In this document: positions 31,686-36,979 of the stretch, in pieces
Position numbering within the stretch: the first letter of the stretch is position 1
How the letters are laid out: each line of letters opens with the position of its first letter
NCBI RefSeq assembly: GCF_029968015.1
Contig: NZ_JASCIS010000064.1
Span: 1-36,979, forward strand
Origin: Streptomyces luteolus
Lineage (GTDB): Bacteria > Actinomycetota > Actinomycetes > Streptomycetales > Streptomycetaceae
DNA length: 36,979 bases
Direction of reading: 5' to 3'
Made by a program: the position numbers and the translations under genes
Notes under the pieces: generated by a model
What the model was told of the DNA's origin: nothing
The model's database searches: none
Seen by the model: the letters and a program-made list of their open reading frames with translations, nothing else

Positions 31686-32345
31686 GTGGCTCAGCAGACG
31701 AACCGACAGGCAATGGCGGCGGAGCACGCGCAGACGGCACCCCGGGCAGAGGGTGGCGCCGTCCCGGCCTGGGGCATGGGTGACCAGGTTTTCAGTCGGC
31801 TCCTGAAGGACCGGATCGTCTTCCTCGGGCAGGCAGTGGACGACGAGATCGCCAACCGCATCACGGCCCAACTCCTCATGCTCGCCGCCGAATCGGACGA
31901 GGACATCTACCTCTACATCAATTCCCCCGGCGGCTCTGTGACGGCCGGTATGGCTGTGTATGACACCATGCAATTGATCAAGAACGACGTCGTCACTATC
32001 GCGATGGGATTCTGTGCCTCCATGGGGCAGTTCTTGCTCACCGCAGGAACTCAGGGGAAGCGTTTCGCGCTGCCGCACACCAAGGTTCTGATGCACCAGC
32101 CGTCGGCCGGTCTCGCCGGTTCCGCCAGTGACATCAAGATCTACGCGGAGCAGCTGCTGCGCACGAAGCGGGAAATGGCGGAGCTGATCGCTCAGCATTC
32201 CGGAAATGATCTGGAGACCATTACCCGCGACTCCGACCGGGACCGCTGGTACACGGCGCAGCAGGCCAAGGAGTACGGCCTCATCGACGACGTCATCCAG
32301 ACCACCGCGGCAATTCCGGGCGGCGGCGGAACCGACCACAGCTGA
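31686..32345 (+). CDS. clpP: ATP-dependent Clp protease proteolytic subunit (first of pair)
   Basis: A 219-residue serine peptidase of the ClpP family (S14), forming heptameric rings that take unfolded substrates from ClpX/ClpC. The catalytic Ser is in MGFCASMGQFLL, His in LPHTKVLMHQP and Asp in TRDSDRDRWYTAQQAKEYGLID, so the triad is complete. The substrate-binding strand is YLYINSPGGSVTAGMAVYDTM. A start at GTG 31686 gives a 27-residue leader before the conserved core. ATG 31713 would give about 210 residues and is also possible. With the next gene it forms a clpP pair like clpP3-clpP4 of S. lividans, a set additional to the essential clpP1-clpP2. Confidence 0.95.
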   Translation: MAQQTNRQAMAAEHAQTAPRAEGGAVPAWGMGDQVFSRLLKDRIVFLGQAVDDEIANRITAQLLMLAAESDEDIYLYINSPGGSVTAGMAVYDTMQLIKNDVVTIAMGFCASMGQFLLTAGTQGKRFALPHTKVLMHQPSAGLAGSASDIKIYAEQLLRTKREMAELIAQHSGNDLETITRDSDRDRWYTAQQAKEYGLIDDVIQTTAAIPGGGGTDHS

Positions 32346-32374
32346 CCCGATCGTAATCGTAGTAAGTCGGCTTT

Positions 32375-32414
32375 AGTTGGGGGAGGGGGCTTATGCGTGC
32401 CCCCTCCCCCAACT
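32375..32414. terminator. Perfect 16-bp hairpin between the two clpP genes
   Basis: Arms AGTTGGGGGAGGGGGC (32375-32390) and its exact complement (32399-32414) with an 8-nt loop. It lies in the 195-bp clpP-clpP gap and has no U-tract. It may terminate or attenuate transcription, or protect the 3' end of the first clpP message, so the second clpP may be expressed at a different level. Confidence 0.7.
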
Positions 32415-32540
32415 CCTTCATGCCGTTTACTCTTTCAGGCTCGCGCGCATGCTCCACATCGTGGGAGTTTCCACTCAGTATCGCCACTCTGCCTGATTCC
32501 GAATGAATTCCGCACCCGGAAGAACAGAGGTTGTATTCTC

Positions 32541-33188
32541 ATGGAGAACCGTTTGACTGCGGCGTTCGGACAGCAGGCTCCGCAAGCCCGCTACGTTGTT
32601 CCGCGATTCGTCGAGCGCACCGCGCAGGGGGAGCGGGAGTATGACCCCTACACGAAGCTGTTCGAGGAGCGCATCATCTTCCTCGGGTCCCAGGTCGACG
32701 ACACCTCCGCCAGTGACGTCATGGCCCAGCTGCTCTGCCTGGAGTCCGCCGACCCCGACCGTGAAATCTCCATCTACATCAATTCGCCTGGCGGCTCGCT
32801 GACGGCCCTGATGGCGATCTACGACACGATGCAGTTCGTGAAGCCGGACATCCAGACGGTGTGCATCGGCCAGGCGAGCTCAGCCGCATCCGTCATCCTC
32901 GCCGCAGGAACGGCGGGCAAGCGGGTCGCCCTGCCCAACGCGCGCATCCTGCTGCACCAGCCGTACAGCCAGGGGCATCAGGGGCAGGTCTCGGACCTGG
33001 AAATCCAGGCCCAGGAGATGGAGCGGCTCCGGGCGCAGCTCGAAGGCGTGCTCGCCAAGCACTGCGACCGCGACATAGCGAAGGTCCGCGAGGACCTTGA
33101 GCGGGACCACATCCTCACCGCCGAACAGGCCCTGGAATACGGCCTGATCGACCAGATCATCACCCCCCGCTCCCTGGCACGCACCTGA
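32541..33188 (+). CDS. clpP: ATP-dependent Clp protease proteolytic subunit (second of pair)
   Basis: A 215-residue ClpP. The catalytic Ser is in CIGQASSAASVILAAG, His in ARILLHQPYSQG and Asp in DLERDHILTAEQALEYGLID, so the triad is complete. The N-terminal processing region (RYVVPRFVERTAQGEREYDPY) matches the ClpP2/ClpP4-type actinobacterial paralogue, as does the GHQGQVSDLEIQAQEM stretch. ATG 32541 follows AGAGG with long spacing (10 nt). The two subunits probably form a mixed double ring. The gene is followed by a type II thioesterase and a convergent modular PKS, so a drug-resistant or pathway-linked protease is possible. Confidence 0.95.
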   Translation: MENRLTAAFGQQAPQARYVVPRFVERTAQGEREYDPYTKLFEERIIFLGSQVDDTSASDVMAQLLCLESADPDREISIYINSPGGSLTALMAIYDTMQFVKPDIQTVCIGQASSAASVILAAGTAGKRVALPNARILLHQPYSQGHQGQVSDLEIQAQEMERLRAQLEGVLAKHCDRDIAKVREDLERDHILTAEQALEYGLIDQIITPRSLART

Positions 33189-33214
33189 TCGCGGGGTGCA
33201 GGCGACATCACGCT

Positions 33215-34045
33215 GTGAGTACGACGAGTTCATTGAGTTCACATACGAGCGCGCCGAGCGACCGGAGAGGTGCGGGCCGCAGTGTGCTGCGCGGTCCGCG
33301 CAGCGACTGGGTGCGCGGCTTCTTCTCCGACGTCGAGAGCGAGGCTCGGGTCCTCTGCTTCCCGCACGCCGGGGGCGCGGCGAGCACCTACCGCCCGCTC
33401 GCCCAGCTGCTGGCTCCCCGCATCGCGGTATGGGCGGTGCAGTACCCGGGTCGACAGGACCGCCGTACGGAGCCGGTCCTCGACAGCATCACGGCCATCT
33501 CCGACCGGGTCGTCACGTCGCTCGCGCAGCTGCCCGACACGGATGACGACCGGCCGCTCGCCCTGTTCGGACACAGCATGGGCGCACTCGTCGCCTTCGA
33601 GGTGGCCCGGCGCCTGGAAGCCGCCGGGCCACGGCGGCCGGTCCGGGTCTTCGTGTCGGGCCGCCGCGCCCCCTCGCTGCCCAGCACTCAGCCGTCCCTG
33701 CACGACAAGGGTGACGCGGCGCTGCTCGCGGAACTGCGTCGGCTCAACGGCACCGCGGAGGAGATCCTCGCCGACGAGGAGCAAGTACGGCTGTTCCTGC
33801 CTGCCCTGCGCGGCGACTACAAGGCTGTCGAGACCTACCGACCCACAGGGCCCGCGGTGCTGTCCTGCCCGATCACGGTGTTCACCGGCGAACAGGATGC
33901 CCATGTCACACCGGGAGGTGCGGCACGCTGGGCCGCCCACACCACGGCGGAGTGCGACATGCGGACCTTCCCGGGTGGCCACTTCTTCGTAGACACTCAG
34001 CGTCCTCAAGTGGCCTCGGCCATCACCTCCCGGCTGCTCTCCTGA
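33215..34045 (+). CDS. Type II thioesterase (TEII)
   Basis: A 276-residue alpha/beta hydrolase that removes stalled or wrong acyl groups from PKS/NRPS carrier proteins. Signature set: LCFPHAGGAASTYRPLA, VWAVQYPGRQDRR, the nucleophile elbow FGHSMGALVAFEVARRL, Asp in VFTGEQDAHV and His in FPGGHFFV. All catalytic residues are present. The start GTG 33215 gives an N-terminal Ser/Thr-rich extension of about 40 residues before the conserved core. It is 26 nt after the second clpP stop on the same strand, so co-transcription with clpP is plausible, and it is convergent with the PKS it likely serves. Confidence 0.92.
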   Translation: MSTTSSLSSHTSAPSDRRGAGRSVLRGPRSDWVRGFFSDVESEARVLCFPHAGGAASTYRPLAQLLAPRIAVWAVQYPGRQDRRTEPVLDSITAISDRVVTSLAQLPDTDDDRPLALFGHSMGALVAFEVARRLEAAGPRRPVRVFVSGRRAPSLPSTQPSLHDKGDAALLAELRRLNGTAEEILADEEQVRLFLPALRGDYKAVETYRPTGPAVLSCPITVFTGEQDAHVTPGGAARWAAHTTAECDMRTFPGGHFFVDTQRPQVASAITSRLLS

Positions 34046-34114
34046 GCCGGCCAGTTCCGGTGCGGTGACGCTCCAAAGCTCTGACGTCGCCGGGGCTGAC
34101 GCGTCAAGGTGTGT

Positions 34115-34153
34115 CGAGACCGCCGCTGGTACTTCTTACCAGCGGCGGTCTCG
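34115..34153. terminator. Bidirectional hairpin terminator, TEII / PKS
   Basis: A perfect 17-bp stem (34115-34131 with 34137-34153) and a 5-nt loop (CTTCT), lying between the convergent TEII and PKS stop codons. The stem reads CGAGACCGCCGCTGGTA. CGCCTTTC follows on the right. It fits termination in both directions. Confidence 0.85.
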
Positions 34154-34179
34154 CCTTTCAGGGGTTCAGCAGGTCGTCC

Positions 34180-36979
34180 TCAGCCGTCCTCTCCGCCGGT
34201 GGCCGTGCCGACGGTCAGCTCTTCCGCGATGTGCTCGGCGAGATCCGCGACCGTCGGGAAGTCGAACACCAGCGACGCGGGCAGGCGCAGGCCCGTCTCC
34301 TTGTTGAGGCGGTTGCGGAGTTCGACTGCCATCAGCGAGTCGAAGCCGAGGTCCTGGAGTTCTTCCTCCGCCTCTACCTCCTCGGGGTCGTCGTAGCCGA
34401 GGATGTCGGCGATGTGGCCCAGGACCAGTGCGTACAGCGCGTCCGGGTCCGGCGCCACGGGTTCTTCGCCATCCGTGGCCGAGGCTGTGGCGGCGCCGGT
34501 TACGGTGGTGCCGACTCGCCGGTCGACTAGGTCGGCGGCCACCAGGTAGGACCGGTCCTGGGTCAGCGCGGCGTCGAACAGGGCGAGCGCGTCTCCGTGC
34601 CCCAGGGGCAGCACCCCCGCCCTGGTCATCCGCTCGCGGTCGGCCTCGCTGAGCCGCCCGGCCATACCGCTGCCCGCGTCACCGGCCGTCTCCCCGGTGT
34701 CGCCCCACGGGCCCCAGGCTATGGAGGTTGCGGGGAGGTGGTGGGTGTGGCGGTGTTGGGCGAGGGCGTCGAGGTAGGCGTTGGCGGCTGCGTAGTTGGC
34801 CTGTCCGGCGTTTCCTAGTGTGCCGGCCACGGAGGAGAACAGGACGAAGGCCGTCACCGAGTCGAGGTTTTGGGTGAGTTCGTGCAGGTGGTGGGCGGAG
34901 TCGGCCTTGGCGCGCAGGACGGTGTCCAGGCGCTCGGGTGTGAGGGCCTCGACGGTGGTGTCCTCCAGGATGCCAGCCGTGTGGATGACGCCGGTGAGAG
35001 GGTGCTCGGCGGAGATGCCGGCGATGACCGAATTCAGGGCGTCGAGGTCGGCCGCGTTGCAGGCCGTGATGGTCACGTGCGTACCCAACTTGCCGAGATG
35101 TACCGCAAGTTCGCGAGCTCCCGGAGCCTCCGGGCCGCGCCGTGACGTGAGGACGAGATGGCGTACGCCGTGCCGCCTGACGAGGTGCCGGGCCAAGGCG
35201 GCGCCGAGGGCTCCGGTGCCTCCCGTGATCAGGACGGTGCCGTCGCGGAGGAAGGTGTCGTTGTCGCGGGGGGAGTCCTGAGCGGGGGTGGGGTGGGTGT
35301 GCCGGCGTTCCAGGCGCGGTACGAGGACGGTGCTGCCTCGTACGGCGGCCTGGGTCTCGCCCGCCGCCAACAGCCGTCCAGACAATGCTTGTTGGGTTGC
35401 CGGGTCGTTGGCAACGGTGTCGGTGTCGGCGAGCAGGAAGTGTCCGGGGTGTTCGGTCTGTGCGGTGCGGACCAGGCCCCAGGCGGCGGCCGCGGCAGTG
35501 TCGGTGATCTTGTCGTTGGTGGCGGTGGAGATGGCGCCGTGGGTGAGGATCAGCAGGGGGGCGGGGCCGGGGCCGGTGCCGGGGGCGGCTGCGGAGGGGG
35601 CCGCCAGGCCCGCGAGGTGTTCCTGGATGGCAGCCAGGACGCCGCCCGTGACCTGGCGCACCGTGCCCCCGCACGGCACGCGGAAGCAGTGGACATCCGC
35701 GGCCCGGGCCGCATCGGAGGCCGTGGGCCGGGCGGGCAGGCGTACCCAGTCGAGGCCGTGCAGGGCCGGGCCCTGAGCGCGGTGCGGCTCCGCGGCGAGT
35801 ACGCCCTCCGCATGCCGGATCCACGCGCCGCCACGGGCACCGTCCCGTACCACGGCGCGGGAGTGCACGGTCACCGCCCGGTGCCCGTCGTCGTCCGGAG
35901 CCGCGAGGGCCAGCTGGACATCGAGTTCGCCTTCGTCCGGCAGGACGAGAGGGGCCTGCTCGGCGAAGACCAACGGCCGCTCACCGGGCGGCAGTACGTC
36001 GCCGCTGAACGCGCGGCCCACCAGCTCGGGATGGGTGCTGCCGGAGAGCCGACCCGTGTGCACAGTGCTGCCGTCGGCCAGCTCCAGGGCGGCGCCGAGG
36101 AAGGGGTGCTCCGCGAAGGCCGAGGACGCGGCGGCGCCACCCGCCCCGAGGCCATGGGCGCGAGGTGGACGCGGCGACTCCGCGAGCCAGTAGCGCTGGC
36201 GTTGGAAGGCGTACGTCGGCAGCTCGACCGGCACCGTACCGGCAGGGAACGGGGCGCTCGGATCGAGCGCCGCGCCGGACGCCTGGGCCCGCGCGACGGC
36301 CGTGACGAAGCCCGTCGGGTCGGGGTGCGCGGCGACGACGACCGGACGGTCCTTACCGCCCTTGCCGTCAACTCCCCTCCCGTTCCCGCCCTGTTCGAGC
36401 TCTTCGAGCGTCCGCTCGATGGCATGGGCGAGTACCGGCTTGGCGGACAGTTCGAGGTAGCCGGTGACGCCGTGGGCATTGAGGGTGCGGATGCCGTCGG
36501 CGAAGCGGACGGCTTCGCGGATGTGGCGGGTCCAGTAAGCGGGGGAGGTGAGTTGGTCGTCGGTGGCGAGCAGGCCGGTCACGTTGGACACCACCGGGAT
36601 GCGGGGTGGGGCGTAGGTCAGTTGGGAGGCGCTGCGCTGGAACTCGTCGAGCAGGGAATCCATGTGCGGGGAGTGGAAGGCGTGGCTGACGCGGAGAAGG
36701 GTGGTCTTGCGGCCGCGTGCCTTCCAGGTGGCGACGAGGTCGTTCACAGCTGCGGCGTCGCCGGAGATGACGGTGGAGTCGGGTGAGTTGACTGCCGCGA
36801 TGTCGACGCCGTGGGGCAGGCCTGCGGCACGTACTTGGTCCTCGGTCGCTTGGAGGGCGGCCATGGCGCCGCCCGCGCGGGCGGCTTGCATGAGCCGGCC
36901 GCGGGCGGCGACGAGGGTGGTGGCGTCGTCGAGGGTGAGTATTCCGGCGGCGTGGGCGGCGGTGAGTTCGCCGATGGAA
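34180..36979 (-). CDS. Modular type I polyketide synthase, 3' part: AT - degenerate DH - KR - ACP
   Basis: The gene is open at the right edge, which cuts at the AT active-site serine (SIGELTAA at 36955-36978). The AT has HAFHSPHMD, and both motifs point to malonyl-CoA. The DH begins EHPFLGAALELADGSTVHTG. Its catalytic region reads ELVGRAFSGDVLPPG where active DH has a His (usually DH in this place), and the region after it is shortened, with the second half (catalytic Asp part) missing, so DH is inactive. The KR has GGTGALG and catalytic Ser/Tyr in FSSVAGTLGNAGQANYAAAN, with GILED at the B-type fingerprint site, so it is probably active and B-type. The ACP has DLGFDSLMAVELRNRL. It ends about 30 residues after the ACP without a thioesterase domain or clear docking helix. 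Confidence 0.93.
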   Translation of the reverse strand, partial: SIGELTAAHAAGILTLDDATTLVAARGRLMQAARAGGAMAALQATEDQVRAAGLPHGVDIAAVNSPDSTVISGDAAAVNDLVATWKARGRKTTLLRVSHAFHSPHMDSLLDEFQRSASQLTYAPPRIPVVSNVTGLLATDDQLTSPAYWTRHIREAVRFADGIRTLNAHGVTGYLELSAKPVLAHAIERTLEELEQGGNGRGVDGKGGKDRPVVVAAHPDPTGFVTAVARAQASGAALDPSAPFPAGTVPVELPTYAFQRQRYWLAESPRPPRAHGLGAGGAAASSAFAEHPFLGAALELADGSTVHTGRLSGSTHPELVGRAFSGDVLPPGERPLVFAEQAPLVLPDEGELDVQLALAAPDDDGHRAVTVHSRAVVRDGARGGAWIRHAEGVLAAEPHRAQGPALHGLDWVRLPARPTASDAARAADVHCFRVPCGGTVRQVTGGVLAAIQEHLAGLAAPSAAAPGTGPGPAPLLILTHGAISTATNDKITDTAAAAAWGLVRTAQTEHPGHFLLADTDTVANDPATQQALSGRLLAAGETQAAVRGSTVLVPRLERRHTHPTPAQDSPRDNDTFLRDGTVLITGGTGALGAALARHLVRRHGVRHLVLTSRRGPEAPGARELAVHLGKLGTHVTITACNAADLDALNSVIAGISAEHPLTGVIHTAGILEDTTVEALTPERLDTVLRAKADSAHHLHELTQNLDSVTAFVLFSSVAGTLGNAGQANYAAANAYLDALAQHRHTHHLPATSIAWGPWGDTGETAGDAGSGMAGRLSEADRERMTRAGVLPLGHGDALALFDAALTQDRSYLVAADLVDRRVGTTVTGAATASATDGEEPVAPDPDALYALVLGHIADILGYDDPEEVEAEEELQDLGFDSLMAVELRNRLNKETGLRLPASLVFDFPTVADLAEHIAEELTVGTATGGEDG

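Noticed and set aside
35158..36786. 542-codon plus-strand frame antisense to the PKS
   Set aside because: Gly/Val/Arg-rich shadow of the PKS gene, without domain or ribosome site.

Overview
The window looks like chromosomal DNA of a Streptomyces or close relative. GC content is very high, many starts are GTG or TTG with purine-rich ribosome sites, coding is dense with 4-nt overlaps, and the gene content is typical: a SARP/NB-ARC regulator, modular type I PKS, multiple clpP, DUF5954, DUF6518 and HxlR/AraC/XRE regulators. The first 89 bases are almost pure C/G homopolymer and look like a sequence or assembly artefact at a contig edge. The other edge cuts a PKS gene.

Layout. (1) 0.14-7.45 kb: a plus-strand, largely overlapping operon of a beta-propeller protein, an MFS exporter, GTP cyclohydrolase II, a WD40 protein, an FGE/SUMF1-fold protein and a small DUF5519-like protein. 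The trio GTP cyclohydrolase II / WD-repeat / FGE-like is the ToxB-ToxC-ToxD signature of toxoflavin-type pyrimidotriazine biosynthesis. Methyltransferase (ToxA) and deaminase (ToxE) partners are not visible and may lie left of the contig edge. A convergent SARP regulator (7.38-9.30 kb) overlaps the last gene. (2) 9.8-17.1 kb: accessory metabolism, comprising a DUF6624 remnant, a VOC protein, an AlkZ-like winged-helix protein divergent from an SDR, three consecutive DJ-1/PfpI-superfamily genes and a TetX-like flavin monooxygenase. (3) 17.4-20.1 kb: a small basic peptide cistron with a strong hairpin, two small secreted proteins, and a decayed response regulator/histidine kinase. (4) 20.2-24.4 kb: cupin/AraC divergent pair, PNPOx-like protein, DUF5954 and DUF6518 proteins. 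(5) 24.9-31.4 kb: methyltransferase, MFS transporter, SMI1/KNR4 protein, a CMD/HxlR divergent pair with a clear dyad operator, an IS5-like remnant, a VOC protein, a 193-bp MITE-like element and an XRE/MmyB (PopR-like) regulator. (6) 31.7-37.0 kb: a clpP pair, a type II thioesterase and, convergent to it, the 3' end of a modular PKS (AT-degenerate DH-KR-ACP).

The most interesting items are: the toxoflavin-like operon; the MITE-like element whose two inverted repeats supply the stop codons of both flanking convergent genes, one of them a PopR-like clpP regulator whose C-terminus may normally be a degradation tag; the clpP pair beside a thioesterase and PKS, a possible self-resistance arrangement; the HxlR operator; and eight separate short tandem-repeat arrays in 37 kb.

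All functional names come from reading translated motifs and from memory of families. No database search was possible.
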